Source: Yersinia hibernica (lineage in GTDB: Bacteria; Pseudomonadota; Gammaproteobacteria; Enterobacterales; Enterobacteriaceae). Taken from it: a stretch of 64,000 nt of DNA. Every line of letters begins with the position of its first letter. Position 1 is the stretch's first letter. Shown here in pieces: positions 35,333 through 46,360 of the stretch. A program made the position numbers and the translations under genes. The stretch is taken from the NCBI RefSeq assembly GCF_004124235.1, contig NZ_CP032487.1:930001-994000 (forward strand), written 5' to 3'. The notes under the pieces were generated by a model. The model was not told the DNA's origin and did not search any database. It saw nothing but the letters and a program-made list of their open reading frames with translations.

Positions 35333-36063
35333 GCCAATTCAATTTGAGCGAACTAAAGGCCTTGCCAAAGGCGGAACAAGCTGCGGCATTAGCACTGGTT
35401 AATGGGCAATTGGAGCACTTAACCGCGCAGGAGCGCGTCAGTTGGGCGCTGGAAAACCTGCCCGGTGAATTTGTGCTCTCGTCGAGTTTTGGTATTCAGG
35501 CGGCGGTATGTTTGCATTTGGTCACTCGTCAGCGGCCTGATATCCCGGTAATCCTCACTGATACCGGTTACCTGTTCCCTGAAACTTATCAGTTTATTGA
35601 TGAGTTGACGGAGAAACTTAAGCTTAATTTGCAGGTATTTCGCGCCCAGCAAAGCCCGGCCTGGCAAGAGGCCCGCTATGGCAAATTGTGGGAACAGGGC
35701 GTTGAGGGGATTGAGCGGTACAATGATTTGAATAAAGTTGAGCCGATGAACCGTGCTCTGGCAACGTTAGGGGCTCAAACCTGGTTAGCCGGCCTGCGGC
35801 GTGAGCAATCGGGCAGCCGTGCAAAGTTACCGGTTTTGGCTATTGCGCGCGGTATTTTCAAAGTGCTGCCGATTATTGATTGGGATAACCGGCAGGTTTA
35901 CCAGTATTTGACGCAAAATGGCCTGAATTACCACCCACTGTGGGAACAGGGCTATCTCTCAGTGGGAGATACCCATACCACCCGTAAATGGGAGCCGGGC
36001 ATGAGTGAAGAAGAAACGCGCTTCTTTGGCCTAAAACGTGAATGCGGTTTGCATGAAGGCTGA
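35329..36063 (+). CDS. cysH: Phosphoadenosine phosphosulfate reductase
   Basis: Thioredoxin-dependent reduction of PAPS to sulfite. Start GTG at 35329 overlaps the cysI stop (GTGA). The 244 residues match E. coli. The PP-loop is [10 protein letters not shown]; the catalytic Cys is in the C-terminal ECGLHEG. The extra CC pairs of APS reductases are absent, so PAPS is the expected substrate, consistent with CysC being present. Terminator follows. Confidence 0.97.
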   Translation: MSQFNLSELKALPKAEQAAALALVNGQLEHLTAQERVSWALENLPGEFVLSSSFGIQAAVCLHLVTRQRPDIPVILTDTGYLFPETYQFIDELTEKLKLNLQVFRAQQSPAWQEARYGKLWEQGVEGIERYNDLNKVEPMNRALATLGAQTWLAGLRREQSGSRAKLPVLAIARGIFKVLPIIDWDNRQVYQYLTQNGLNYHPLWEQGYLSVGDTHTTRKWEPGMSEEETRFFGLKRECGLHEG

Positions 36064-36081
36064 TAGTGACCGATACCGAAT

Positions 36082-36106
36082 AAGGGCGCTAATTGCGCCC
36101 TTTACT
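36082..36106. terminator. Terminator between convergent cysH and iap
   Basis: AAGGGCGC and GCGCCCTT form an 8-bp stem with a 5-base loop, followed by TACTTTTGG on the + strand. Confidence 0.75.
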
Positions 36107-36119
36107 TTTGGCGACCAGA

Positions 36120-37172
36120 CTATTTTTTAGCGCCAGCTAACTCTTGAACCAAAGGCAACATAATTTGCACCGTGTCGTGGGTGCGTTTAGTGATGCGGCC
36201 AGGCAAGAACTTATCCAGATAATTTAAGTTATCCAGCTGGCTGTGATGGCGGGTAGTTCCTTGCGGAAAATGCTTGCTGATCGCGCGCTGTTGGCAGCCA
36301 TCTTTATTCCCCAAACTGTAGTTGCTGGCCTCTATCGACAACACCGCTATTGCGGCGGCATCAAATGCATTTTTCTCAGTCTGGCACGGGGAGGTGAGCT
36401 GGCCTGCTACTGTGGCGGCCGCAATGCCATAGCGACGAGCCAATGTGAGCGTTTGCTCCTTGGCTGCAATGGCCGCGGGCTGATTGTTGGCAGTAAAATA
36501 GAGGCGATCGCCCGTAATCAGATTATCCAAATTGATCACCAACCAAGTATTAGCTTTCTCTGTTGGACTCATACGTTGCAGGTAGTTTTCGGTTCCTTGG
36601 GCACCGATTTCTTCGGCGCTGAGTGCGACAAAACGCAAATCATAGCGTAGCGGTGTATTTTTGAGGCGCTCCGCCAGCTCGAGCATCACACCTACGCCCG
36701 CAGCATTGTCATCAACACCTTGCAACGTCAGCCCACCTAGATTTTTATCCAAATCTTGGTCGCTTTGCGGGGTATAGGTATCAAAATGCGCCATGATGAT
36801 TATCTGCTTGGAGTTATCGACTTTGCTGACCGCATCTTGTTGATTGGCCAATACGTCGTGAGCAGCAATCACTGAAGTGGCACTGACATTCCGCCAGCTT
36901 TGCTTACCATTTTTACTGGTATAGAGATAACGCGTATTGAAACCACGTAAATTACTCTGATAGCCCATTTGCTGAAAACGATGATTGATATACTCAGCAG
37001 CCAGCAACTCCGCTGGGCTACCCGCCATACGGCCGGGAAAGTAGGTGCTGATATGGCGAACTTGCTGTTCAGCAATTTGACCGGTAGTTGGCGATGTCGC
37101 TGCCTGAAGGGGCAGGACGGTACTTAAACTCAGCGTAAATAGTGCCCACTTTAGGCAACGGCGGGAAAACAT
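36120..37172 (-). CDS. iap: Periplasmic M28 aminopeptidase (Iap type)
   Basis: Zinc aminopeptidase; E. coli Iap trims the N-terminal Arg of alkaline phosphatase and gives its isozymes. The 350 residues have a Sec signal (MFSRRCLKWALFTLSLSTVLPLQA) and M28 metal ligands in MAHFDTYTP, GVDDNAAGVGVMLELAERL and LSAEEIGAQGTENYL; two later Cys may pair (SPCQTEK, KDGCQQR). In E. coli this gene lies by the CRISPR locus and cysDNC; here it sits between the two cys operons without CRISPR. Confidence 0.88.
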   Translation of the reverse strand: MFSRRCLKWALFTLSLSTVLPLQAATSPTTGQIAEQQVRHISTYFPGRMAGSPAELLAAEYINHRFQQMGYQSNLRGFNTRYLYTSKNGKQSWRNVSATSVIAAHDVLANQQDAVSKVDNSKQIIIMAHFDTYTPQSDQDLDKNLGGLTLQGVDDNAAGVGVMLELAERLKNTPLRYDLRFVALSAEEIGAQGTENYLQRMSPTEKANTWLVINLDNLITGDRLYFTANNQPAAIAAKEQTLTLARRYGIAAATVAGQLTSPCQTEKNAFDAAAIAVLSIEASNYSLGNKDGCQQRAISKHFPQGTTRHHSQLDNLNYLDKFLPGRITKRTHDTVQIMLPLVQELAGAKK

Positions 37173-37456
37173 ACCGAAATATCCTTGTTAAAGTCTGCGT
37201 CATACCTGTTGGTATGGATAACGTCATTAGTATGGGAGCGCTAGGTCTAATAGACAATCTGTATGGCTCCTAAAATGCAGATATTTATGTCAGCAGCTAA
37301 GAAAATCACTCACAGTGATAATTGGCTAACATAGCTGGGAACCTTACTATTGCGCCTATATATCATTATGGAACTTGTAATTACTTTTCGTCATTTCATA
37401 AGGCCATAGCCCCCCCCTATAGTCACCCTACGCTTATTATGTAATTGAAGGATGCT

Positions 37457-38875
37457 GTGGACTATCTACCTCTTTTTGCCGACTTGAAACGACGCCCGGT
37501 ATTGGTTGTAGGCGGAGGTGAAGTTGCTGCGCGAAAAATTGACTTACTCCACCGCGCAGGCGCACAGGTGCGGGTAGTGGCACAGACCCTCTCAGCACAA
37601 CTCGAGCAACAATATCAGGATGGCCGCATTCACTGGCTGGCATTGGATTTCTTGCCCGAGCAGTTGGATGAAGTATTTCTGGTGATTGCCGCGACTGATG
37701 ACACGGCATTAAACGCGGCGGTTTTCGCAGCGGCAGATGAGCGGCATCTTTTGGCTAATGTGGTTGATGACCAACCGCGCTGTTCATTTATCTTCCCCTC
37801 AATTGTCGATCGCTCCCCACTGGTGGTGGCGATCTCCTCGGCTGGTCAAGCACCCGTGCTGGCGCGCTTACTGCGCGAGAAACTGGAAGCTTTGTTACCC
37901 AGCAGTTTGGCGGAGATGGCAACTATTGCCGGGCGTTGGCGTGGCCGGGTTAAACAGCAGTTGACCTCAATGGGCGCGCGGCGACGTTTTTGGGAAAACG
38001 CCTTTAGTGGGCGCTTTGCCAGTTTTGTCAGCCGTGGGCAGTTGGCGCAGGCCGAAGACGAACTGCAATTGGCGCTGGAGGGGCAGAGCAGCACTCAAGG
38101 CGAGGTTGCCTTAGTCGGTGCAGGGCCAGGAGATCCTGGCTTATTGACCTTACGTGGCCTGCAAGTTATTCAACAAGCTGATGTGGTGCTTTATGACCAT
38201 TTAGTCAGCCCAGAAGTGCTGGATTTGGTGCGCCGTGATGCTGAACGTATTTGTGTCGGCAAGCGTGCCGGGGCGCATTCGGTCGCGCAGGAAGAAACCA
38301 ATCAATTATTACTCACCTTCGCGCAGCGCGGAAAACGGGTGGTGCGGCTAAAAGGGGGCGACCCTTTTATCTTTGGCCGGGGCGGCGAAGAGCTACAAGT
38401 TGTGGCGTGCGCGGGCATTCCGTTTCAGGTGGTGCCAGGGGTGACGGCCGCTGCGGGGGCAACCGCCTATGCCGGTATCCCATTGACTCACCGTGACCAC
38501 GCGCAAAGTGTGACATTTATTACCGGGCATTGCCGCTCTGATGGTGCTGATTTGGATTGGCAGGCATTGGCGCGCGGTCATCAAACTTTGGCTATCTATA
38601 TGGGCACGGTGAAAGCGGCTGAAATCAGCCGAAAATTAATAATGCATGGTCGAGCCAGCACCACGCCAGTGGCGGTGATTGGGCGGGGAACGCGTACCGA
38701 CCAGCAAGTTTTGACCGGCACATTGGCAGAGCTGGAATCATTAGCACATCAGGCCCCGACACCGGCACTGCTGGTTATCGGTGAAGTGGTGGATTTACAT
38801 CATCAAATTGCCTGGTTTGGGCAGCAACCGCAGACTGAACAGGCCATCAGCCCGTCAGTCGTGAATTTGGCATAA
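37457..38875 (+). CDS. cysG: Siroheme synthase (trifunctional)
   Basis: Makes siroheme from uroporphyrinogen III: the N-terminal dehydrogenase/ferrochelatase half ([22 protein letters not shown]) and the C-terminal methyltransferase half ([56 protein letters not shown] in pieces). GTG at 37457 was chosen because it gives [10 protein letters not shown] after AAGGATG; a TTG at 37445 is possible. 472 residues against 457 in E. coli. It heads cysG-cysDNC, linking the cofactor to the pathway that uses it. Confidence 0.95.
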   Translation: MDYLPLFADLKRRPVLVVGGGEVAARKIDLLHRAGAQVRVVAQTLSAQLEQQYQDGRIHWLALDFLPEQLDEVFLVIAATDDTALNAAVFAAADERHLLANVVDDQPRCSFIFPSIVDRSPLVVAISSAGQAPVLARLLREKLEALLPSSLAEMATIAGRWRGRVKQQLTSMGARRRFWENAFSGRFASFVSRGQLAQAEDELQLALEGQSSTQGEVALVGAGPGDPGLLTLRGLQVIQQADVVLYDHLVSPEVLDLVRRDAERICVGKRAGAHSVAQEETNQLLLTFAQRGKRVVRLKGGDPFIFGRGGEELQVVACAGIPFQVVPGVTAAAGATAYAGIPLTHRDHAQSVTFITGHCRSDGADLDWQALARGHQTLAIYMGTVKAAEISRKLIMHGRASTTPVAVIGRGTRTDQQVLTGTLAELESLAHQAPTPALLVIGEVVDLHHQIAWFGQQPQTEQAISPSVVNLA

Positions 38876-38885
38876 AGGATCTGTT

Positions 38886-39794
38886 ATGGACGAAAAACGA
38901 CTCACTCATTTGCGGCAATTGGAGGCGGAGAGTATCCATATCATCCGTGAAGTGGCCGCTGAATTCGGCAACCCGGTGATGCTCTATTCCATCGGCAAAG
39001 ACTCTTCTGTGATGCTGCATTTAGCGCGCAAAGCTTTCTTCCCCGGTAATTTACCTTTCCCATTATTGCATGTGGATACCGGCTGGAAATTCCGTGAAAT
39101 GTACGAATTTCGTGACCGCACGGCCAATGCCTTCGGCTGTGAGTTACTGGTGCATCGCAACCCAGAGGGGCTGGCAATGGGGATAAATCCCTTTGTTCAC
39201 GGCAGCGCTAAACATACCGATATCATGAAAACCGAGGGCCTTAAACAAGCGCTGAATAAATACGGTTTTGATGCCGCTTTCGGGGGGGCGCGGCGTGATG
39301 AGGAGAAATCTCGCGCTAAAGAGCGCATTTATTCGTTCCGTGACCGTTTCCATCGCTGGGACCCCAAAAATCAGCGCCCGGAACTGTGGCACAACTACAA
39401 CGGCCAGATTAACAAAGGCGAAAGTATCCGCGTGTTCCCGCTGTCTAATTGGACTGAACTGGATATCTGGCAATATATTTTCTTGGAAAAAATCGACATT
39501 GTGCCGCTGTATTTGGCGAAACCGCGCCCAGTGCTGGAGCGCGATGGCATGCTGCTGATGGTCGATGACGACCGCATTGATTTACAGCCGGGCGAAGTGA
39601 TTACTCAGAAAATGGTGCGTTTTCGTACCTTGGGATGCTGGCCACTGACGGGCGCGGTGGAGTCCGAGGCCGAAACCTTGCCCGCCATTATTGAAGAGAT
39701 GCTTATCTCGACCACCAGTGAACGCCAGGGTCGCATGATCGACCGCGATCAATCCGGCTCCATGGAGCTTAAAAAGCGTCAGGGATATTTCTGA
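38886..39794 (+). CDS. cysD: Sulfate adenylyltransferase subunit 2
   Basis: Forms APS from sulfate and ATP together with the GTPase CysN. The 302 residues equal E. coli CysD. PP-loop [12 protein letters not shown], the family segments [22 protein letters not shown] (in part) and [12 protein letters not shown], and the C-terminus KKRQGYF are present. It starts ten bases after cysG and ten bases before cysN, so one transcript is likely, controlled by CysB in relatives. Confidence 0.97.
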   Translation: MDEKRLTHLRQLEAESIHIIREVAAEFGNPVMLYSIGKDSSVMLHLARKAFFPGNLPFPLLHVDTGWKFREMYEFRDRTANAFGCELLVHRNPEGLAMGINPFVHGSAKHTDIMKTEGLKQALNKYGFDAAFGGARRDEEKSRAKERIYSFRDRFHRWDPKNQRPELWHNYNGQINKGESIRVFPLSNWTELDIWQYIFLEKIDIVPLYLAKPRPVLERDGMLLMVDDDRIDLQPGEVITQKMVRFRTLGCWPLTGAVESEAETLPAIIEEMLISTTSERQGRMIDRDQSGSMELKKRQGYF

Positions 39795-39804
39795 GGAGCG
39801 CCCG

Positions 39805-41304
39805 ATGAGCACCAAATTTCAAAACCAATCTGTGGCCGAAAATCAGCCGGCATTGGAAAGTAAGTCAATGATTTTACACAATACATCTATTGCCCAGCAA
39901 ATTGCTAACGAAGGTGGGGTAGAAGCTTACCTGCAGGCACAGCAGCATAAAACTATGTTGCGTTTTCTGACTTGTGGCAGTGTGGATGATGGCAAAAGCA
40001 CGCTGATTGGCCGTTTGCTGCACGATACCCGCCAGATCTACGAAGATCAGCTCACAACGCTACACACTGATAGCAAGCGTATTGGCACACAGGGCGAGAA
40101 ACTGGATCTGGCATTGTTGGTGGATGGCTTGCAAGCCGAACGTGAGCAGGGCATTACCATTGATGTGGCCTATCGCTACTTCTCGACTGAGCAACGTAAA
40201 TTTATTATTGCTGATACCCCAGGACATGAGCAATACACACGCAACATGGCGACCGGTGCTTCGACATGCGATCTGGCTATTTTATTGATCGATGCGCGCA
40301 AAGGGGTATTGGACCAAACTCGTCGCCACAGTTTTATCGCCACGTTATTGGGGATTCGCCACTTAGTGGTAGCGGTGAATAAAATGGATTTAGTGGATTA
40401 TCAGGAAAGTGTCTTTGAGCAATTTAAAGAAGATTACCTGAGTTTTGCTCAGCAGTTACCCACTGATTTGGATATTAAATTTGTCCCGCTGTCAGCGCTG
40501 GATGGCGACAATGTGGCCTCACCAAGTGAGAGAATGAATTGGTATTCCGGGCCGACGTTATTGGAAGTATTGGAAAGTGTTGATGTGGTTAACGCCAGTC
40601 GTCAGCAGCCGCTGCGCTTCCCGGTACAATATGTGAATCGGCCAAATCTAGATTTCCGTGGCTATGCGGGCACTTTGTCTGCTGGAATCGTGCGAGTCGG
40701 GCAAAAAATCAAAGTGTTGCCCTCGGGGGTGGAATCCACCGTTGCGCGCATTGTCACCTTTGATGGCGATTTGAGCCAAGCAATCCCCGGTGAAGCCATT
40801 ACATTGGTACTGGCGGATGAAGTGGATATTAGCCGTGGTGACTTATTGGTTGATGCCAGTGACCCGCTAAAATCCGCGCAAAACGCACTGGTGGACGTGG
40901 TGTGGATGGCGGAGCAACCGCTGGTGGCCGGGCAAAGCTATGACATTAAAATTGCTGGGAAAAAGACCCGCGCACGCGTCGAAAAAATTCAATATCAAGT
41001 CGAAATTAACTCATTAACCCAGCGGGTGGTCGAAAGTCTGCCGCTAAACGGCATTGGTTTGGTTGAATTGGCGTTTGATGAGCCGCTGGTGCTGGACAGC
41101 TATCAGCGCAATCGGGATACCGGCGGCATGATTTTTATCGACCGGTTAAGTAATGTTACCGTCGGTGCTGGCTTGATTCGTGAAACGCTAGAATCGGTTT
41201 ATCAGGAAAACACGGCGTTCAGTGCGTTTGAGTTAGAACTGAATGCGCTGGTTCGTCGCCACTTCCCACACTGGGGCGCGCGTGATCTGTTGGGGGGGAA
41301 ATAG
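39805..41304 (+). CDS. cysN: Sulfate adenylyltransferase subunit 1 (GTPase)
   Basis: EF-Tu-like GTPase that drives APS synthesis by CysD. G-domain motifs: [10 protein letters not shown], the switch segment [35 protein letters not shown]. The protein ends [14 protein letters not shown] like E. coli CysN. It has 499 residues against 475; the extra about 24 are an N-terminal extension from the ATG at 39805 (internal Met 22 is an alternative start). cysC begins two bases after its stop. Confidence 0.96.
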   Translation: MSTKFQNQSVAENQPALESKSMILHNTSIAQQIANEGGVEAYLQAQQHKTMLRFLTCGSVDDGKSTLIGRLLHDTRQIYEDQLTTLHTDSKRIGTQGEKLDLALLVDGLQAEREQGITIDVAYRYFSTEQRKFIIADTPGHEQYTRNMATGASTCDLAILLIDARKGVLDQTRRHSFIATLLGIRHLVVAVNKMDLVDYQESVFEQFKEDYLSFAQQLPTDLDIKFVPLSALDGDNVASPSERMNWYSGPTLLEVLESVDVVNASRQQPLRFPVQYVNRPNLDFRGYAGTLSAGIVRVGQKIKVLPSGVESTVARIVTFDGDLSQAIPGEAITLVLADEVDISRGDLLVDASDPLKSAQNALVDVVWMAEQPLVAGQSYDIKIAGKKTRARVEKIQYQVEINSLTQRVVESLPLNGIGLVELAFDEPLVLDSYQRNRDTGGMIFIDRLSNVTVGAGLIRETLESVYQENTAFSAFELELNALVRRHFPHWGARDLLGGK

Positions 41305-41305
41305 C

Positions 41306-41908
41306 GTGCCGGCGGATGAGAATATTGTTTGGCATCCACATGCCGTAACCCGCAAGGATCGTGAGCAGCAACATGGGCACCAAGGGGTTGTTTTGTGGTT
41401 TACCGGTTTATCCGGCTCAGGCAAATCGACCTTGGCCGGCGCGCTGGAGCAGGCGCTATTTGCCCGTGGTGTCAGTACTTACTTACTTGATGGCGACAAT
41501 GTTCGCCATGGCTTGTGTCGTGATTTGGGTTTTTCGGATGCTGACCGGCGTGAGAATATCCGCCGGGTGGGCGAAGTCGCCAAATTGATGGTGGATGCCG
41601 GCCTAGTGGTGCTAACTGCGTTTATCTCCCCACATCGTGCTGAACGCGAAATGGTCAGAGATATGCTGGCCTCAGGCCAGTTTATTGAGGTGTTTGTGGA
41701 TACGCCGCTAGAGATTTGCGAAGCTCGCGACCCGAAAGGATTGTATAAAAAAGCCCGTGCCGGTGAGCTGAGAAACTTCACCGGTATTGACTCCGTTTAT
41801 GAATTTCCTGAGCATCCTGATATTCATCTGCAAGGTGAACAATTAGTAACAAATTTGATTGAACAATTGTTAGACGTGCTGCGTGGTAGAGCTATTATCA
41901 AGTCCTAA
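41306..41908 (+). CDS. cysC: Adenylylsulfate kinase
   Basis: Phosphorylates APS to PAPS. Start GTG at 41306, directly after the cysN stop, gives 200 residues with the family opening [12 protein letters not shown]. Walker A is GLSGSGKST; the phosphoserine-region motif [10 protein letters not shown] and the APS-binding [23 protein letters not shown] (in part) are intact. Last gene of cysG-cysDNC. Confidence 0.97.
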   Translation: MPADENIVWHPHAVTRKDREQQHGHQGVVLWFTGLSGSGKSTLAGALEQALFARGVSTYLLDGDNVRHGLCRDLGFSDADRRENIRRVGEVAKLMVDAGLVVLTAFISPHRAEREMVRDMLASGQFIEVFVDTPLEICEARDPKGLYKKARAGELRNFTGIDSVYEFPEHPDIHLQGEQLVTNLIEQLLDVLRGRAIIKS

Positions 41909-41917
41909 ATATACCTT

Positions 41918-42042
41918 TGATAGTTGACGTTACAGGGTTATGAGTTGTGCGCATTCACCCGAATCACCGACTTGAGCCGCGTGTCGGGATTTATTCGTTT
42001 GCCGCCGACCTGTCACTGCAATGAACTTAGGTATCTATAGCC
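41918..42042. repeat. Degenerate ERIC element
   Basis: GCGCATTCACCCGAATCACC, GACTTGAGCCGCGTGTCGGG and TCGTTTGCCGCC follow the reverse ERIC order, with the outer arm recognisable as ACTGCAATGAACTTAGGTAT. Less conserved than the copies at 1824 and 49287. Confidence 0.65.
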
Positions 42043-42104
42043 TTATTATTACAGGCAAAACGCCTTAGAGCGTGCCAGTATTAAACTGTGCCCACAGGAT
42101 TTGT

Positions 42105-42422
42105 ATGCAGAATATCACCCAGATTATTATTGACGAACAGCGGGAACGGGAGGAGCCGTCATACTCCTTTCTCGGTGGTGTCATTGGCTTTGTTTTCTAT
42201 TGGCTGGCGTTTGCTATCCCATTCTTTGTCTATGGCCCCAATACCGTCTTTTTCTTGCTCTATACCTGGCCATTTTTTTTGGCCTTGATGCCGGTTTCGG
42301 TCTTGATCGGGATTACGCTCAGTATGCTATCGCGCGGTAATCTACTCGTTACCGTAGGGGGAACAGGGATTGCGGTGGTGTGTTTATTCTGGATGCTGTT
42401 TTCATTTCTCACCGGCTGGTGA
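42105..42422 (+). CDS. ygbE: Small inner-membrane protein, YgbE/DUF3561-like
   Basis: 105 residues with three predicted membrane segments (FLGGVIGFVFYWLAFAIPFFVYG, FFLLYTWPFFLALMPVSVLIG, VTVGGTGIAVVCLFWMLFSF, each in part). In E. coli the similar ygbE lies between cysC and ftsB, the same neighbourhood as here, which supports the assignment. Function unknown. Start ATG 42105 keeps the MQNITQIIIDEQ opening. Confidence 0.8.
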   Translation: MQNITQIIIDEQREREEPSYSFLGGVIGFVFYWLAFAIPFFVYGPNTVFFLLYTWPFFLALMPVSVLIGITLSMLSRGNLLVTVGGTGIAVVCLFWMLFSFLTGW

Positions 42423-42499
42423 GTGCGCAATCTGCGGGCTGTTTAATTGCTGTTTGCTAACAGCCCGCGTGAGTTTTTAATCTGGTCAATCTGTAGTGC

Positions 42500-43234
42500 T
42501 CAGCCCTGCGCTGACAGCACCTTGCTAAGGAATGCTTGTGTGCGTGGGTTACTCGGAGCAGTAAAAATCTCCTCCGGTTTTCCCTCCTCCTGAATTACCC
42601 CTTGATCAATAAACAATACTCGGTCGGCGACGTCGCGGGCAAAACCCATTTCATGGGTGACCACAACCATTGTCATCCCCTCCAGAGCCAATGCTTTCAT
42701 TACCGCCAGCACTTCCCCCACCAGCTCCGGGTCAAGCGCCGAGGTTGGCTCATCGAACAGCATGATTTTCGGCTCCATCGCCAGGGCTCGAGCAATTGCC
42801 ACTCGCTGCTGTTGCCCGCCTGACAGGCTGCTAGGATAGGCATCAATTTTGTCCAATAAACCGACCTTACGCAGTAACAATTCTGCCCGTTCAATAGCTT
42901 GCGCGCGCGACAGCTTTTTGACATCCATTGGCGCCATAGTCAGGTTTTCCAGCACTGTCATATGGGGGAACAGATTAAAACGTTGGAATACCATGCCGAC
43001 ACTTTCGCGCATGCGGTTAAGATCCGTTTTCGGGTTATGGATCTCAAAACCATTGACGGTTATCTCACCGCCAGACAAAGTTTCTAGCGCATTAATACAG
43101 CGCAAAAATGTACTTTTTCCTGAACCCGACGGGCCGATGATACAAACCACCTCTTTGGGCTGTATATCGCAGGAAATTCCGCGCAGCACATGGGTTTCGC
43201 CAAATTGTTTTTGTAGGTTATGTACGTGAATCAC
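42500..43234 (-). CDS. Polar amino acid ABC transporter, ATP-binding protein
   Basis: GlnQ/HisP-type ATPase of 244 residues: Walker [12 protein letters not shown]-loop [13 protein letters not shown], signature [15 protein letters not shown], Walker [15 protein letters not shown], switch [16 protein letters not shown]. The substrate cannot be told from the ATPase. It is the third gene of a leftward cassette (binding protein, permease, ATPase); its start overlaps the permease end by 17 bases, so it is translationally coupled. Confidence 0.9.
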   Translation of the reverse strand: MIHVHNLQKQFGETHVLRGISCDIQPKEVVCIIGPSGSGKSTFLRCINALETLSGGEITVNGFEIHNPKTDLNRMRESVGMVFQRFNLFPHMTVLENLTMAPMDVKKLSRAQAIERAELLLRKVGLLDKIDAYPSSLSGGQQQRVAIARALAMEPKIMLFDEPTSALDPELVGEVLAVMKALALEGMTMVVVTHEMGFARDVADRVLFIDQGVIQEEGKPEEIFTAPSNPRTQAFLSKVLSAQG

Positions 43235-43985
43235 TTTTACCGAACCTCTTTTCCATATGCCGCACTAACAGCGAAAGTAAGAATGTAATAACCCAATAAA
43301 TCACTGAAATAACCAGGTAGGGTTCCCAATAAGTGGCATAAGCACCGGAAACCGTACGCGCGGCATAGGCTAAGTCCGCCAGTCCAATGGCGGATGCCAG
43401 TGATGAGTCTTTCACGATGGCAATTGCATTGTTGCCCAGTGGCGGCAGCATACGGCGGAAAGCTTGCGGCAGGATAACCTTGCGCATGGTTTTCGCGTAG
43501 CTCATACCCAGTGAGCGGGAGGCTTCCATCTGGCCGCGATCAATAGATTGAATACCCGCCCGGAAAATCTCCGAGACGTAAGCCCCAGCATTCAGTGTGA
43601 TAGCCACGATACAGGATAAAAACGCGCCATAATCAGAGCGCAGCATTCTGGCAAAATCGGAAGACATAATGCCATTGGTGACCAGAATGCCATCGCGTGG
43701 GTTGATAAACAGCGGCACCAGAGCAAAGTGCACCACCATTATCTGCACAAAAAGCGGTGTCCCACGAATGGCGCTGATATAGATACGCACCGGCCATTGA
43801 ACAAAGTAATACAAAACGGGCTTCCAGATACCATGAGGTGCCTGTGCTAAGCGCCCCAGACCCAGGGTTAAGCCCCAGGTGGTGCCCAGAATCACACAAA
43901 TAATTGTGCACTTTATTGTCATCCAAGCGCCATCCATAAACAGCGGGGCATATTCCTGAATGATTTCCCAGCGAAATCCTGACAT
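43218..43985 (-). CDS. Polar amino acid ABC transporter permease
   Basis: 255-residue HisMQ/GlnP-type inner-membrane permease with about five segments. The first membrane span ([20 protein letters not shown]) and the EAA coupling loop ([29 protein letters not shown], in part) are clear. A single permease gene implies a homodimer. Same strand as the flanking ATPase and binding-protein genes. Confidence 0.9.
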   Translation of the reverse strand: MSGFRWEIIQEYAPLFMDGAWMTIKCTIICVILGTTWGLTLGLGRLAQAPHGIWKPVLYYFVQWPVRIYISAIRGTPLFVQIMVVHFALVPLFINPRDGILVTNGIMSSDFARMLRSDYGAFLSCIVAITLNAGAYVSEIFRAGIQSIDRGQMEASRSLGMSYAKTMRKVILPQAFRRMLPPLGNNAIAIVKDSSLASAIGLADLAYAARTVSGAYATYWEPYLVISVIYWVITFLLSLLVRHMEKRFGKSDSRT

Positions 43986-44127
43986 ATGAAATCCAAATAC
44001 TCTGATACTTGACGGTTAGCCACCTGCCAAGCCCGGATTACTGAAAAGAGTCAGTGAACCGGGCGTTATTTATTGGCCGCTAGGCGGTAACGCCCATGAC
44101 TTTGGCTCTAAAGTGTATTAAAAAAAT

Positions 44128-44901
44128 TTATTTGGCTGGCAGTGTTGGCACCTGAGCATCAAACCATTTTTCATAGATTTTGGCGTAAGTGCCGTCGGCC
44201 ACAATTTTTTGCAGGCCGCTGTTGATTTTACTACGTAATTCTTCATTACCTTTCGCGACGGCGATGCCGAAATATTGGCGCTCAAACTTATCATCAGCAA
44301 CCAGCGCAAAGGCTTTCTCTGGATGGTTTTTTAGATAGAATTTGGCCACCCCCACATCCCCGACCGCGGCGGCTATACCATCTTCATATAACTCTTGCAG
44401 CATTAATGGCGTGTTATCAAAGCGCTTGATTGCGGTGCTATTTTTGCCCAGAACCTCGGATACCACGATATCCCCAGTGCTGGAATTCACCACACCGACA
44501 TTCAAGTCTTTCAAGGCCGCAATGGAATCCACTTTCGAGCCTTTAGGAACCACGATAGTTTGCTCTGCCGGGAAGTAAGGGTCAGAAAAATCAACCATTT
44601 GTTTACGTTTATCGGTAATGGTGATGCCAGAAATAATGATGTCGCGGTCACCTGAACCTAGTGTGGCAAAAATACCTTCCCACGGCGTATTGACCAATTT
44701 GACCTGAAAACCTTCGGCTTTACCGATAGCTTTAATGATATCGATATCAAAACCTTCCAGTTGTTTTTGGCTGTTTTCATACTCGAATGGGCGATAAGTA
44801 CCACCGGAACCAACGACATAAGTCGGCTCGGCGGCAATAACTGTGCCCGCAGATAACACCGCGGCCAAGCAAGTTCCGACCAACATTAAACGTGTAAACA
44901 T
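44128..44901 (-). CDS. Polar amino acid ABC transporter, periplasmic binding protein
   Basis: SBP family 3 protein of 257 residues. Signal peptide MFTRLMLVGTCLAAVLSAGTVIAA, then the ligand-site signature GTYRPFEYEN with FDIDIIKAIGK; the segments ITITDKRKQMVDFSDPYF and VVNSSTGDIV are typical of glutamine/arginine-type binders. Start at the Met after GGGAGATTTAC; a Met 23 codons earlier would put an unlikely extension ahead of the leader. Exact amino acid unknown, so no symbol given. Confidence 0.88.
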   Translation of the reverse strand: MFTRLMLVGTCLAAVLSAGTVIAAEPTYVVGSGGTYRPFEYENSQKQLEGFDIDIIKAIGKAEGFQVKLVNTPWEGIFATLGSGDRDIIISGITITDKRKQMVDFSDPYFPAEQTIVVPKGSKVDSIAALKDLNVGVVNSSTGDIVVSEVLGKNSTAIKRFDNTPLMLQELYEDGIAAAVGDVGVAKFYLKNHPEKAFALVADDKFERQYFGIAVAKGNEELRSKINSGLQKIVADGTYAKIYEKWFDAQVPTLPAK

Positions 44902-45304
44902 GTAAATCTCCCGGCTAAAAGTTAAAAGTGAGTGAAAGCATGATTTTTTATTTATGCAGTTTAAGTGCATAAAAATAAACTTTTATATATGTAAACTCAA
45001 CTGCGATATGGGTTATTTATTTATGGCGATATTAAATATGCAAATTACTGTTGATGGGGGGCATAAGCTAATGATAAAAACAATTTTTCTAGTGTTTACC
45101 TCTAGGTGATGTCGCCGGGTTATTCATCAGCCATATCGTGGGGAGAAAGTGTGCGAGAAATTAGCATTTAATGACATTTTGTCGATTTACGTGGTATTTT
45201 TGCCGGAAATCGTCCTTGACCTGTATCTTGTGGGCTATTTCCGTCACAGAGTGGAGTCCGACGAAAAGTTGTGGGATGATTAGGCAGTTTTTCAGGGGGC
45301 GGAA
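44902..45304. promoter_or_regulatory. Divergent gap between amino acid importer and ftsB
   Basis: 403 bp without a gene. A dyad at about 44947-44980 (TTTATTTATGCA, then TGCATAAAAATAAA) sits 45-80 bp before the binding-protein start and could be an operator for the importer. Many A/T tracts follow to 45080. The right part carries the ftsB leader. Confidence 0.4.
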
Positions 45305-45628
45305 ATGGGAAAACTTACGCTACTATTGCTGATTTTACTTGGCTGGCTACAGTATTCATTGTGGTTGGGCAAGAATGGTGTTCATGATTTTGTTCGGGTT
45401 AAGGATGACGTGGCGCTCCAAGAGGTCAATAACGGCAAACTTAAAGCTCGAAACGACCAGCTATTTGCTGAAATCGATGATTTAAACGGTGGTCAAGAGG
45501 CTATCGAAGAGCGCGCACGTAACGAGCTGGGTATGATTAAACCCGGCGAAAGTTTCTACCGTCTGGTTCCTGACCAATCCAGACGCAATGCGAGTATCCC
45601 TTCGACGCCAAATAACGCGCAACAATAA
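45305..45628 (+). CDS. ftsB: Cell division protein FtsB
   Basis: Divisome linker of the FtsQBL complex. The 107 residues show a short cytoplasmic start, one membrane span ([19 protein letters not shown]), then a periplasmic leucine-zipper-like coiled coil ([20 protein letters not shown]) and the conserved [19 protein letters not shown]. Three bases before ispD; starts the ftsB-ispD-ispF-truD-surE-pcm run. Confidence 0.95.
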   Translation: MGKLTLLLLILLGWLQYSLWLGKNGVHDFVRVKDDVALQEVNNGKLKARNDQLFAEIDDLNGGQEAIEERARNELGMIKPGESFYRLVPDQSRRNASIPSTPNNAQQ

Positions 45629-45631
45629 ATA

Positions 45632-46360
45632 ATGAGTAATTTCGCAGTTTCCCTTCCTGAAATCGTCGCCGTATTGCCGGCGGCGGGTATTGGCAGCCGA
45701 ATGCAGGCTGATTGCCCTAAACAGTATTTAATTGCGGGGGGCAAGACCATCATCGAACATGCTGTTTTTTCTTTGCTGAGTCACCCACGAATTCAGCGGA
45801 TTATCGTGGTGATACATCCGCAGGACACGCAATTCTCTCAGTTATCCATCGCCCAAGATCCCCGCATCAGAGTGGTTCACGGCGGAGATGAGCGAGCTGA
45901 TTCTGTGATGGCGGGTTTACAGCATGCCGGGCAGGCCGAATGGGCATTGGTGCATGATGCCGCGCGCCCCTGTTTGCACCCGGATGACCTTGAAAGATTG
46001 TTGGCGATTACCGCACATAGCAAGGTCGGTGGCATTCTGGCTGCACCGGTTCGTGACACCATGAAGCGCAGCGAGGCGGGTATTCAAGCCATTGCTCATA
46101 CTGTGGATCGCCAAGCGCTGTGGCATGCTTTGACTCCTCAACTTTTTCCACTTGAGTTATTAAAAATGTGTTTATCCCGTGCCCTACAAGACGGCGCGGT
46201 GGTCACTGATGAAGCTTCTGCATTAGAGCATTGCGGCTATCATCCGATGCTGGTTTCCGGGCGTTCGGATAATATTAAAGTGACGCGCCCAGAGGATTTG
46301 GCGCTGGCAGAGTTTTATTTAACCCAACGGCAACCCCCAAATTCATTGGAGTGTAATTAA
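45632..46360 (+). CDS. ispD: 2-C-methyl-D-erythritol 4-phosphate cytidylyltransferase
   Basis: Third step of the MEP isoprenoid pathway (MEP + CTP to CDP-ME). The 242 residues carry the nucleotidyltransferase motif [27 protein letters not shown] and [11 protein letters not shown]. The stop overlaps the ispF start by one base. Confidence 0.97.
   Translation: MSNFAVSLPEIVAVLPAAGIGSRMQADCPKQYLIAGGKTIIEHAVFSLLSHPRIQRIIVVIHPQDTQFSQLSIAQDPRIRVVHGGDERADSVMAGLQHAGQAEWALVHDAARPCLHPDDLERLLAITAHSKVGGILAAPVRDTMKRSEAGIQAIAHTVDRQALWHALTPQLFPLELLKMCLSRALQDGAVVTDEASALEHCGYHPMLVSGRSDNIKVTRPEDLALAEFYLTQRQPPNSLECN

Noticed and set aside
37173..37456. Possible CRISPR array next to iap, as in E. coli
   Set aside because: No direct repeats of CRISPR size and no cas genes in this gap or nearby.
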